DNA from: Candidatus Nitrosopelagicus sp.
Lineage (GTDB): Archaea; Thermoproteota; Nitrososphaeria; Nitrososphaerales; Nitrosopumilaceae
Reading direction: 5' to 3'
Assembly: GCA_028344575.1 (NCBI GenBank)
Contig: JAOMBO010000004.1
Location: forward strand, 1 to 64,000
DNA length: 64,000 nt
The notes below the pieces were generated by a model that was not told the DNA's origin, made no database searches, and saw nothing but the letters and a program-made list of their open reading frames with translations. A program made the translations under genes and the position numbers. Of the stretch, positions 20,739 through 30,213 are shown one piece after another (within the stretch, counting starts at the first letter, position 1; each line of letters begins with the position of its first letter).

Positions 20739-21535
20739 GGTAAGCCATCCCATCCACATGATGGACAAAAACTAACTTCTTCTGGCCATGAATCACCACA
20801 CGCACCACAAACTTTCTTTGTTTTTTGAGACTGTTGTGTAAGATTAGTTTGTAATGGCTCTAATGCTCCTATACCATAATCTTGTTCTGGTGGTTCAAAA
20901 GTTTGAAGAATTTTTGGAAATTTTTCAGATAGTTCAGACCATTTTTTATCTAAGCGAACAGGAGGGGACAAATATTGACCATCTAATGATTTATCACGAT
21001 ATGTTTGTCCACATGTTGCTAATACCCATTTTTCGTATCTTTCTAACCACTTTATGGATTTAACAAGTAGTTTTAACATCAGAAGTTTTTCATCAGAAGT
21101 TTTTGGTATTGTGCAATGTGAAATCTGATTAGGTTCCCAAATATGAGATGGGATTGAATTAGCATCAAGTAATTTTGGTATAAATTCATGACGCCACAAA
21201 AACACCGCATCATTTTTTGTAGCAAATATCATTCCAAAACCAAAAAGAATTATTTGATCATCTTGTTCAGTTAATGAATATTGACTAGTTCCCTGTTTAG
21301 GAATTGGGGCGCTCTGTTTGGTAAATCCATATTCTGCTAAAAGATTTTTCTCGTATAGTATATCTTTACCAAAGGCATAGATTTGTTTCGTAAAAAATCT
21401 CTGCCAGTCCTTTTGTACATATTTTGGAATATATTCTGAATAACTCTGGTTATTTTTCTCTTCTGCAGAATTTTGTTTATTCGCTTTTAGTTTTTCAACA
21501 AATTTCCCTGTAACGCTAAATGCCCGAGTTCCCAT
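20732..21535 (-). CDS. Uncharacterised protein with C-terminal zinc ribbon
   Basis: C-term CGACGDSWPEEVSFCPSCGWDGLPC; overlaps feoB-like gene start. Confidence 0.75.
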   Translation of the reverse strand: MGTRAFSVTGKFVEKLKANKQNSAEEKNNQSYSEYIPKYVQKDWQRFFTKQIYAFGKDILYEKNLLAEYGFTKQSAPIPKQGTSQYSLTEQDDQIILFGFGMIFATKNDAVFLWRHEFIPKLLDANSIPSHIWEPNQISHCTIPKTSDEKLLMLKLLVKSIKWLERYEKWVLATCGQTYRDKSLDGQYLSPPVRLDKKWSELSEKFPKILQTFEPPEQDYGIGALEPLQTNLTQQSQKTKKVCGACGDSWPEEVSFCPSCGWDGLPC

Positions 21536-21652
21536 ATCTCCGTAACCACTAGATTTCTCAGGAATTTTTATATATTAAGATTATTGCTTATTCTTAATAA
21601 TTATTATGATAAATACCTAAAAACTTTAATATTCATAGGCGTCAAATAGTGT

Positions 21653-22744
21653 ATGCTTGAAGTAGTTGTCGTAGGAGCGGGACCCTCAGGAATTGGCGTA
21701 TCAATAATACTCCAAAAGATGGGAGTCAATTTTACAATTTTAGACCGTAATAATGTGGGTAGTTCTTTTCTTAAATGGCCAAAACAGATGAAATTACTAA
21801 CTCCTTCGTTTTTTAGCAACACATTCAAAATGATAGACCTCAACGCAATAACTTATGATACTTCACCTGCATTGACGTTGCAGACAGAACATCCAAGTGG
21901 GCAAGAATATGCAGCATATCTGAAAAAACTTTCAGAGCATTTTAAGCTGCCAATTCAGGGTAACACCAATGTAGATTCAGTATCCAAAAAAGATGATGTA
22001 TTTACAATAAAAACTAACAAAGGAGAAATAAAATCTAAATATGTAGTCTGGGCTGCAGGTGAATTTCAATATCCAAAAATTCACTCATTTCCAGGTTCAA
22101 AACATTGTACACATAATAGTTTGATTTCTAATTGGGAGGATGTTCAAGGTGAAGAATTTTTTGTTATTGGTGGTTATGAAAGCGGTATGGATACTGCAAT
22201 TAACTTAGCAGCACGAAAAAAACGTGTCCTAATAATTGACAAAGATAATTTGTTAAGCACTGAAGATATAGATCCTAGTAGAACAATTTCCCCATACACA
22301 AAAGACAGATTGAGAAAAGTCAACACTGACAACCTAATAGAGTTTCATACTGGAAAAGTGATTAGGGTAGAAAAAGATCAAAATGAATATATAATTTTTA
22401 CAGACAAAAAGAAACTTCGCTCAAAAACAAAACCAATCCTTGCTACCGGTTTTAAAGGAAGTCTTTCACTGATTAAAGGATTGTTTGACTGGGAAGATGG
22501 AAAATCACAATTAAATTCATATGATGAATCTACAAAAACACCAGGACTTTATGTAACAGGTCCAATGCTACAATCTCATAATATGATCTTCTGTTTTATT
22601 TACAAATTCCAACAGAGATTCGCAGTAGTTGCAAATAACATTGGAATAAAATTAAGCAAAGATGTCTCTGTAATTGAACAGTACAAAAAAGAAGGAATGT
22701 ATCTTGACAATCTGGAAAATGCCAAAGACGAGTGTGCATGCTAA
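21653..22744 (+). CDS. FAD/NAD(P)-binding oxidoreductase (flavin monooxygenase/YpdA-like)
   Basis: VVVVGAGPSGIGVSIILQKMGV..; ATGFKGS; second motif VIGGYESGMDTA. Confidence 0.85.
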   Translation: MLEVVVVGAGPSGIGVSIILQKMGVNFTILDRNNVGSSFLKWPKQMKLLTPSFFSNTFKMIDLNAITYDTSPALTLQTEHPSGQEYAAYLKKLSEHFKLPIQGNTNVDSVSKKDDVFTIKTNKGEIKSKYVVWAAGEFQYPKIHSFPGSKHCTHNSLISNWEDVQGEEFFVIGGYESGMDTAINLAARKKRVLIIDKDNLLSTEDIDPSRTISPYTKDRLRKVNTDNLIEFHTGKVIRVEKDQNEYIIFTDKKKLRSKTKPILATGFKGSLSLIKGLFDWEDGKSQLNSYDESTKTPGLYVTGPMLQSHNMIFCFIYKFQQRFAVVANNIGIKLSKDVSVIEQYKKEGMYLDNLENAKDECAC

Positions 22745-22748
22745 AAAG

Positions 22749-22928
22749 ATGAAAAGTTTAGAAGATAATTTACAAGAGTGTATAAACGAGATGATATGGG
22801 CAGATAACAGACAAGATACTATCTATTGGTTAGGCAGAGTAGACGCATTTATGAAAATGGTTCATGAGCATGATTATCAATTATCTCTTTCAGTAAAACT
22901 TGAAAAATGTACTATTGAAGAAAAGTAA
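22749..22928 (+). CDS. Hypothetical 59-aa protein downstream of oxidoreductase
   Basis: ATG at 22749 (MKSLEDNLQECINEMIWADNRQDTIYWLGRVDAF..), 4-nt gap to upstream stop. Confidence 0.65.
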   Translation: MKSLEDNLQECINEMIWADNRQDTIYWLGRVDAFMKMVHEHDYQLSLSVKLEKCTIEEK

Positions 22929-22935
22929 TTTTTTA

Positions 22936-23964
22936 TTATGTGCCTGTGATCATTACTTTTATTGAATTATTATTTTCTATAGCACATTCAAATGCTTCTT
23001 TAGAATCTTTTATTGAAAATTTATGAGTTACAAGATTTTTAACATTTATTGAATGATTTTGTATCAGATCAATTGCTGTTCTGATATCCTCATTTGATGC
23101 TGCATATGTAGTATGTATGGTAATTTCTTTTGAATATACCTGTGACATATCGATTTCACACAACAAATCCTTTCTTGGTTGACCAAATAGCATTATCTTG
23201 CCACCCTTTCTAACTAATTCAATTGCTTGTTTCAATATTTCTATATTTGATGTTGCAATAATGATTAAATCCACTCCTTGGTTGTTAGTTATCTTTTTGA
23301 TATTATCAAAATTTTCAATTGTTGAATTAATACCCTGACCTAAATTCATCTCTTCACAAATTTTTAGTTTTTCTTTATTCACGTCAACACAAAAAATTTG
23401 ATTAAATTTGTAATGTTTTGCAAGCATTGCATGCATTATTCCTATTGTCCCCATTCCAAAAATTACACATGAATCATTTTCCATGGCTTTGATTTTATTC
23501 CATGCTCTAACACAACATCCAAGCGGTTCAATTAACACTCCCTCTTCATTACTAATTGAATCTGATAATGGAATTAAGCAACCATTCAATACATTCCATT
23601 CAGGCAAAACAAATTTTTCTGACATTCCACATGGTTCTAAACTATCTTCATACTTTTCACACATTGTATGATTTCCATGTAGACAATAATGACATTCATT
23701 ACAATGAGTGTGATGGTGAACAAAAACTCTCATTCCTTCTGAAATTTCTGTATTAACTTTTTGTCCTTTTTTAAGAACTGTACCACAAATTTCATGTCCT
23801 AGTTTTGTTGATGGTTTACTTGAATCACCATTCAAATTTTCTTTATCTGTACCACAAATACCACAACCATCTAATTTTATGAGTACGTCACCTTTTCCAA
23901 TTATAGGTTCATTGACTTCTTTGACAATTACTGAAGAATTTTCCGTAATATCTACCGCTTTCAT
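22936..23964 (-). CDS. Zinc-dependent alcohol/polyol dehydrogenase (MDR family), ebo-like operon
   Basis: GCGICGTDKENLNGD, GHEICGTV, structural-zinc cysteines CNECHYCLHGNHTMCE, GMGTIGI. Confidence 0.9.
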   Translation of the reverse strand: MKAVDITENSSVIVKEVNEPIIGKGDVLIKLDGCGICGTDKENLNGDSSKPSTKLGHEICGTVLKKGQKVNTEISEGMRVFVHHHTHCNECHYCLHGNHTMCEKYEDSLEPCGMSEKFVLPEWNVLNGCLIPLSDSISNEEGVLIEPLGCCVRAWNKIKAMENDSCVIFGMGTIGIMHAMLAKHYKFNQIFCVDVNKEKLKICEEMNLGQGINSTIENFDNIKKITNNQGVDLIIIATSNIEILKQAIELVRKGGKIMLFGQPRKDLLCEIDMSQVYSKEITIHTTYAASNEDIRTAIDLIQNHSINVKNLVTHKFSIKDSKEAFECAIENNNSIKVMITGT

Positions 23965-25265
23965 AGTTCTAAAAAATCTAGTATTCTAGGCATAATTTCG
24001 ACCATATCTAATTTTTCAGGTAATTTTTTTTCTGAAATTGTAGTGCCGATAATTGGCAATTTGGAATTTTCATTATCAATTATTCCATGAGACCCATGAA
24101 TTAATGATGTATCATGACTGATTTTTTTTGTCTTCATATCAAAAAATAATTCTAATGGATCAAATCCTGGTTTTCTATGTATGTCTACTGAAAAAGTAAA
24201 GTCTGGTGCATTTTTTTCATCTCTCCACCAATGATAATTAAACCATGAATTTTTTTCAGATGTTAAGATGATATCTCCACTTCTTTCATTGTCTATGTGT
24301 AATTCTTTTTGTTTATCTTTATTGAAAATTTCTCCAATGGGTTGTTTCTCAAAAATTTCCGTCACTGTTTTCTCGAATCCGGGTTTTATGAAGACATGTG
24401 CAATTTGATGGTCACACATTGCAAACGCCTTACTTAACTCAAAATCAATATACTCTTTTCCGCCTATCTTCCTAGTTTGTAACAATGAATTTTCATTAAG
24501 AATTATGTTTGGAGAAATTGAATTGTCTACTTGATTAAAACCATATTCTGAAAGTATTATTATTTCATATTCTATTTTTTCTGATTGTAAAAAGTCAATC
24601 AAATTTCCTATCAATTCGTCAACTTCTGATAAGCTATTTTGAAATTCTATGCTTTCTGGCCCATATTTCTGACCTGCATAATCCAAATGTGGAATATAGG
24701 TGAAAAGTAAATCTGGATTGTGATTCTTTATTGTAATTTTTGTGGCATTGATAATCCATTTACTTGATTCTATTGATGCAAATGGTCCCCAATACCATTT
24801 TAAATCAAATTCACCTATCTCTTTAACTATTTCTTCATAGAAATTTTCAGGTTTAGAATAACACCACATAAGAAAATTATTTTCTAAATGTAGTGGTTTT
24901 GGAGTTATCACGATATCTGATTTTGCAAAAAGTGTATTTTGCCAAAACAATACTGCAGTTTTTATTTTAGAATTCTTTTCTTTCAAAACATCCCAAATTT
25001 GTGGTTTTTTTACTAATTTTGATGGCTGATCCCAAAAATGAATTTCTTTGTACGTTTTATCATAATATCCATTTGCAATAATACCGTGTTCACTTGGATA
25101 TGTGCCTGTTAGAATACTTGATTGTGCACTACATGTGACTGCTGGAAATGTTGGAATTAGTACTGAGTGATTATTTTCTATAATTTTGGAAATATTTTTT
25201 GTTTTATTTTTATCAATATTTGCCCCAACTAATCCTGGAATATCTAAGACAATGATTTTCTTCAT
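23961..25265 (-). CDS. Alkaline phosphatase/nucleotide pyrophosphatase superfamily protein, EboF-like
   Basis: PTFPAVTCSAQSSILTGTYPSEHGIIANGYY; YIPHLDYAGQKYGPES; HGSHGI. Confidence 0.85.
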   Translation of the reverse strand: MKKIIVLDIPGLVGANIDKNKTKNISKIIENNHSVLIPTFPAVTCSAQSSILTGTYPSEHGIIANGYYDKTYKEIHFWDQPSKLVKKPQIWDVLKEKNSKIKTAVLFWQNTLFAKSDIVITPKPLHLENNFLMWCYSKPENFYEEIVKEIGEFDLKWYWGPFASIESSKWIINATKITIKNHNPDLLFTYIPHLDYAGQKYGPESIEFQNSLSEVDELIGNLIDFLQSEKIEYEIIILSEYGFNQVDNSISPNIILNENSLLQTRKIGGKEYIDFELSKAFAMCDHQIAHVFIKPGFEKTVTEIFEKQPIGEIFNKDKQKELHIDNERSGDIILTSEKNSWFNYHWWRDEKNAPDFTFSVDIHRKPGFDPLELFFDMKTKKISHDTSLIHGSHGIIDNENSKLPIIGTTISEKKLPEKLDMVEIMPRILDFLEL

Positions 25266-25293
25266 CTCTATATGATTAATTTTTATTGTATAA

Positions 25294-26136
25294 TTATGTG
25301 ATGTATAGCTTTTTTGTTATGATATATGCGGGGATAATGAGTGATGATAAAATTATCCCATACACAAATTCATTACTTAAACTTACAATTATTGCATCTA
25401 ATAGTATGATTCCTAAAATCTGAATTGTAACTATTTTTGAAATATTTGTTTTATAATATTTTAACGAGAAAAACATCAATATTGAAAAAATTCCTAAAAA
25501 TATTATTGAAATCCAACTATAATCTTGAGCTATTAAATAAATCACACTTGCAATAGTTACTATTAAAAATATTTTATTTAGAATACTATCTTTTGAATTT
25601 GTATTCAATTCATTTTTGGCAAGAATACTGATTCCTGCAACATAAATTGCCACTGGAATTGCATAAGGTAAGATTTCAAAACTTAATTCCACAATCGAAA
25701 AACCTAAGATAATATTTAAAAATCGTATTGCGGAAATAGTAAATATTCCAGCTGATGTTATATTTTTTAATTTAAAATTATATGATATGATTAATCCTGT
25801 CATTAGTAATGAAATGATGATTGATGTCTCACCAATCATTACTGCAGACAGATTCGCTATTGAAAAACAAACTATTGTAAGATAGAGTGCGGTATTACGT
25901 GAAATTTTTCCAGATGGTAGTGGACGTTTTGGTCTTTCAACTGAATCTATTTTATGATCTGCATAATCATTCATCACCATTGTACCTGCAAAAAGAAATC
26001 CCGTTGCAGTTAACAAAAACGGTAATACATTAAATTCAAAATTTCCATTTGAAATTAAAAAAAAGCCAATGAGTACATTACTGAATGATGTAAAAATTCC
26101 TGGAAATCTCACTAATTGAAAAATATTTTTTAACAT
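25294..26136 (-). CDS. UbiA-family prenyltransferase, EboC-like
   Basis: NDYADHKIDSVERPKRPLPSGKIS motif and multi-TM. Confidence 0.9.
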   Translation of the reverse strand: MLKNIFQLVRFPGIFTSFSNVLIGFFLISNGNFEFNVLPFLLTATGFLFAGTMVMNDYADHKIDSVERPKRPLPSGKISRNTALYLTIVCFSIANLSAVMIGETSIIISLLMTGLIISYNFKLKNITSAGIFTISAIRFLNIILGFSIVELSFEILPYAIPVAIYVAGISILAKNELNTNSKDSILNKIFLIVTIASVIYLIAQDYSWISIIFLGIFSILMFFSLKYYKTNISKIVTIQILGIILLDAIIVSLSNEFVYGIILSSLIIPAYIITKKLYIT

Positions 26137-26137
26137 C

Positions 26138-26956
26138 TCACATCATTGATTTTAGATGATTTAATGCCTCACTGGCAGCCTTTTCTGGTTGTTCTAGATA
26201 TGGATACAATTCAATTGTAATGAATCCTTCATATCTGATTTTTTCTAAATTCTCAAAAATCTTTTCAAAATTTATCACTCCATGTCCTGGGATTAGATGA
26301 TTGTGAACTCTATCTTTTGATATGTCTTCAAGATGAACGTGTTCAATAAATTGTTCTAATTTTAAGACAAGATCTGCAGGATCCTCCTTTACACAAAAGA
26401 AATGACCTATGTCAAAATTCAATTTTATGAAATCGGTATCTATTCTTTTCATAAATTCTAAAAATTGGTCTGAGTTTTCAATTAACAAATTTGGTTCTGG
26501 TTCAATTAACAATTTGACTTTTGTTTGTTCCAAAAGTGGAATTAATTTTTTAATTCCTGTTTCAAATATTTTCAGATCCTTTTCTTTAGGAATTCCTTCA
26601 ATTTGACCTCCAGGTTGCGTTGAAACAGTCTTTACATTTAATTTATCTGCAAGTATTATGCAATTTTTTGTATGTTCTATTCTTTTATTCCTAAATTCAA
26701 TTGAATCTTCAATCCATGATGGATGATGAAAATCTTGTATTGCACATAACATAAAGCCATTAAGATTTGAAATTGACATTTCATTGTTTTTTAGTTTATT
26801 TTTAATTTGTAAAATTTTTTCATCTGTTAGTGGTGGATATGCGTGTGGTGTATCACACATTATTTCTAATGCTGAATACCCTGCATTTTTTATGGAGGTT
26901 ATACTTTCCTCTAATGAATACTGTCTGTATGCATTAGTACTGAAAGCAAATTTCAT
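26138..26956 (-). CDS. Sugar phosphate isomerase/epimerase (xylose isomerase-like TIM barrel)
   Basis: MKFAFSTNAYRQYSLEESITSIKNAGYSALEIMCDTPHAYPPL; NFDIGHFF; HVHLEDI; LIPGHGVINFEKIF. Confidence 0.85.
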   Translation of the reverse strand: MKFAFSTNAYRQYSLEESITSIKNAGYSALEIMCDTPHAYPPLTDEKILQIKNKLKNNEMSISNLNGFMLCAIQDFHHPSWIEDSIEFRNKRIEHTKNCIILADKLNVKTVSTQPGGQIEGIPKEKDLKIFETGIKKLIPLLEQTKVKLLIEPEPNLLIENSDQFLEFMKRIDTDFIKLNFDIGHFFCVKEDPADLVLKLEQFIEHVHLEDISKDRVHNHLIPGHGVINFEKIFENLEKIRYEGFITIELYPYLEQPEKAASEALNHLKSMM

Positions 26957-26957
26957 T

Positions 26958-27758
26958 TTAATTATTAATCTTATAATTTCTTGATTTTTTTAAAAATGAT
27001 TCTGGATTATTATACAATAGCTTTTCAATTTCATTTTCACTAAAGCCCTCGTTTTCCATGTATAGTGCAGTTTTAGGTACGCTTAGAGGATCTGACTTAC
27101 CCCAATCAGCTGAACTATTTATCAAAATATTTTCTATTCCATATTTTTTGATTATATTTACAGCTCGAATTGGATTTAATTTTGTATCTGGGTAAACTGT
27201 TATTCCTGAAAATACTTCGTATGATTTTGACAATTCAATTGTTTCTTCTGTGTTATGGTCTACTATGATTCGTGTTTGGTCGACTCCTGTCTCCTCAATT
27301 ATCTCAAATGTACGTTTAGTACCTTCTAATTTGTTGATGTGTGGAGTATGGACTATGATTGGGCATCCCAACTCATTTCCTAAAATTAATTGTTGTTTCA
27401 AAATGTCCTCTTCTTGTGAAGTTATATCGTCAAACCCTATTTCTCCTAATGCTACTACGTTATCCCTTTCCAGATATCGCTGAATGTTTTCCATAGCTTC
27501 TTTTGATAATTTTTCATTGTTAGCTTCTCTAGGATTAATTGATATTGCACAGAAATGATTTATTCCAAACTCTTTTGCCCTATTTCTCTCAAATGTGATT
27601 ATATGTTCCCAATAATCTTCTAATGTCTTATACGAGGTTCTTTCTTGGCCTAACCAAAATGATGGCTCGATTACTGTTTTAATTCCCGCCAATCGCATAT
27701 TCTCATAATCATCGGTTGTTCGTGAATACATGTGAATATGTGGATCAATGAATTTCAA
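26958..27758 (-). CDS. TatD-family metal-dependent hydrolase, EboB-like
   Basis: MKFIDPHIHMYSRTTDDYENMRLAGIKTVIEPSFWLGQERT; VALGEIGFDD; VHTPH; DHN. Confidence 0.87.
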   Translation of the reverse strand: MKFIDPHIHMYSRTTDDYENMRLAGIKTVIEPSFWLGQERTSYKTLEDYWEHIITFERNRAKEFGINHFCAISINPREANNEKLSKEAMENIQRYLERDNVVALGEIGFDDITSQEEDILKQQLILGNELGCPIIVHTPHINKLEGTKRTFEIIEETGVDQTRIIVDHNTEETIELSKSYEVFSGITVYPDTKLNPIRAVNIIKKYGIENILINSSADWGKSDPLSVPKTALYMENEGFSENEIEKLLYNNPESFLKKSRNYKINN

Positions 27759-28585
27759 TTATGAATTAGATTATTCAAGAAAATAAAAGTCTCACTAGCA
27801 GCTTCTCTGGGTTTTTCAGCATATGTGTATAACTCTGCAGTCAAAAAACCATCATAATTAATTTCCTTTAGATTGGAATAAATTTTTACAAAATCAATTT
27901 CTCCATATCCTGGTATCAAATGATAGTGGATGGAATTTTTACAATCACTGATATGGGTATGAAATATTTTATCTTTAAATTTATGAATCACTTTTGAAAA
28001 ATTTTCATTTAAGACTGCAACATGACAAGTATCTAAATTCAATCCTAAATTTTTAAAATTTTTAGATACTTCAAAAACATCGTGTGATTTTTCTATTAAA
28101 AGACCTGGTTCATATTCCATACAAATTAAAATACTATTTTTTTCCGCAAATTCTAAAATTTCTGATAATGATTTGTTGATCTGTGTCATTTCATTTTCAA
28201 ATATTTCCGTATTTTTTATTCCAGATGTAATACATACTGAAGGTGCACTTAACTCCGCAGCTACTTCTATTGCTTTTTTTGTATATTCCACTCTCCATTT
28301 TCTTAATGTTTCATTTTTGTTAGATAATGATGGTTCAAATTTTTCATCATTTCCATTTTCTAAATTCCATCCTAATACGGTATTTGCATTAATGTTTGAA
28401 ACTAATAATTTTCTATTCTCTAAACTACTCTTAATCTGTTTTAATTTTTCATTTGATAATGGTAAAAATGCATGTGGTGTGTCTGCCACTATCTCAAGAC
28501 CATCATATCCAACATCTGAAATTATTTCAATTGTTTCTAGTAATGAAAATTTTGTAAATGCATTTGTACTGAATCCTGTTTTCAT
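27755..28585 (-). CDS. Sugar phosphate isomerase/epimerase (paralog of 26138-26956)
   Basis: MKTGFSTNAFTKFSLLETIEIISDVGYDGLEIVADTPHAFLPL; LIPGYGEIDF. Confidence 0.85.
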   Translation of the reverse strand: MKTGFSTNAFTKFSLLETIEIISDVGYDGLEIVADTPHAFLPLSNEKLKQIKSSLENRKLLVSNINANTVLGWNLENGNDEKFEPSLSNKNETLRKWRVEYTKKAIEVAAELSAPSVCITSGIKNTEIFENEMTQINKSLSEILEFAEKNSILICMEYEPGLLIEKSHDVFEVSKNFKNLGLNLDTCHVAVLNENFSKVIHKFKDKIFHTHISDCKNSIHYHLIPGYGEIDFVKIYSNLKEINYDGFLTAELYTYAEKPREAASETFIFLNNLIHN

Positions 28586-28731
28586 TCTTTCATCTTCAAA
28601 ATATTGACAACTTCAGTTTTTGCTCTTTGGACCATTTCAGGCTCAATGTATGAATCTGGATTCAAGATTTTTGCTGTTTCCCAGATCAAATTTGTGATTT
28701 TTGCATCTATTTCATGTTCTTTTCTATTCAT
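28582..28731 (-). CDS. Small helical protein (49 aa), first gene of ebo-like operon
   Basis: Manual ORF MNRKEHEIDAKITNLIWETAKILNPDSYIEPEMVQRAKTEVVNILKMKE*; its stop overlaps the next start (ATGA). Not in ORF track. Confidence 0.72.
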   Translation of the reverse strand: MNRKEHEIDAKITNLIWETAKILNPDSYIEPEMVQRAKTEVVNILKMKE

Positions 28732-28778
28732 ATCATTTTTCTTATTTTATAATTAATTATCTTTGTCCAAAAATCCAT

Positions 28779-29465
28779 TCATAATTTAGATTCCCTTTCT
28801 CTTTGAGCCTTGAATTTTCCACGAAATGCAAACGCCGCAATTATGGTTCCTACAAATGGGGCTGTCCAATATAGCCACAAATTTTCCATTACTCCTGATA
28901 ATAACGCTGGAGCAAGCGCACGGGCTGGATTCATTGAAGCACCTGAAATAAACGCCAAAAATAAAATATCTAATCCCACAATGCCTCCAATTGCTACGCC
29001 GCTAAATCCTCTCAAACCTTTTGTATACACGACATAAAAGATGACTCCCATGAGCATTGCAGATGCTAAAACTTCCACCGGAAATATCAAAAGCATGGAA
29101 AAATCAAAGTTTGGTGCATTTGCACCTAAATCCGCTTTATCCCCAATTATACTTAGAACAAATAATGAACCTAGTATAGCACCAATTATCTCTGCTGCAA
29201 AATAATACAAAATTTGAATTTTCGATATATGGCCTGTGATATAATACCCGATTGTAACTGCTGGATTGAAATGTGCAAGTGATATCTTGCCAAATGAATA
29301 AACTCCAATTAACAATGCAATGAATGGTGCAACTGCTGCAAATGGAATTCCCAGTTCTCCGTTAAACATCTCTGCGTCCAAAACAATTGAACCTGTTGCA
29401 AAAATTACAAGAATGAATGTTCCAATTAATTCAACTGTAAAAATTTGTAAATTTGAATATGCCAT
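28779..29465 (-). CDS. MIP family channel (aquaporin/aquaglyceroporin)
   Basis: Two NPA boxes: HFNPAVTIG and SMNPARALAP; six TMs. Confidence 0.93.
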   Translation of the reverse strand: MAYSNLQIFTVELIGTFILVIFATGSIVLDAEMFNGELGIPFAAVAPFIALLIGVYSFGKISLAHFNPAVTIGYYITGHISKIQILYYFAAEIIGAILGSLFVLSIIGDKADLGANAPNFDFSMLLIFPVEVLASAMLMGVIFYVVYTKGLRGFSGVAIGGIVGLDILFLAFISGASMNPARALAPALLSGVMENLWLYWTAPFVGTIIAAFAFRGKFKAQRERESKL

Positions 29466-29872
29466 TATTTCTCATTATCTATTGATGCAATCAAACTCAA
29501 AACTTCAGATTTTATCTGATCACGAATCTCTCTGACCTGTTCTATTGTTTTTTCTTTAGGGTCTGGTATATTCCAATCAATTACATCTTTTACAAAAAGT
29601 GCTGGACATGATTCTTTATCCATGCATCCCATGTTAACTGTCTTAAATGAATTAGAAATCATTGATTGAGATAGTGTTTTTGGAGATTGATTTGTCATGT
29701 CAATTCCAATTTCTTTCATTACTTGTATAACAACTGGATTTAGATTTCTTGAAGGAACTGTTCCTGCACTAATTACATTAAATTTATCTTCTGAGAATTT
29801 TTTGAAAAATGCTTCCGCCATCTGACTACGACCTGCATTTTCTACACATACAAACAGAACATCTCTAGTCAT
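29465..29872 (-). CDS. arsC: Arsenate reductase, LMW phosphatase (thioredoxin-coupled) type
   Basis: VLFVCVENAGRSQMAEAFF (CX5R), plus MGCMDKESCP redox cysteines; divergent from ArsR regulator. Confidence 0.9.
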   Translation of the reverse strand: MTRDVLFVCVENAGRSQMAEAFFKKFSEDKFNVISAGTVPSRNLNPVVIQVMKEIGIDMTNQSPKTLSQSMISNSFKTVNMGCMDKESCPALFVKDVIDWNIPDPKEKTIEQVREIRDQIKSEVLSLIASIDNEK

Positions 29873-29913
29873 AATATTTATATAAATATATGTTGATATA
29901 AATATTAATTGAT

Positions 29914-30213
29914 ATGAATGGACCTGCTCTTTTGAAGTGTATTTGTGATGAAACTAGATTTGAAATTTTAGAATTATTACAAATAGACAATGAATTGTGT
30001 GTAAATGATTTTGTTGAAAAATTAGAAAAAGATCAACCGCTTGTTTCGCATCATCTCAAAACTCTAAAGCAATGTGGAATTGTAAAATCAAGAAACGAGG
30101 GAAAAAAGGCAATGTATTCAATTTCTAATCCTCAACTATCTACTTTGATATCTGCTGTGACTAAAACAAGCAATAAAATCCCAACTTTATGTACTGATGA
30201 AAACTCTTGCTAG
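29914..30213 (+). CDS. ArsR-family transcriptional regulator
   Basis: LLKCICDETRFEILELL..ELCVNDFVEKLEKDQPLVSHHLKTLKQCGIV.. Confidence 0.92.
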   Translation: MNGPALLKCICDETRFEILELLQIDNELCVNDFVEKLEKDQPLVSHHLKTLKQCGIVKSRNEGKKAMYSISNPQLSTLISAVTKTSNKIPTLCTDENSC

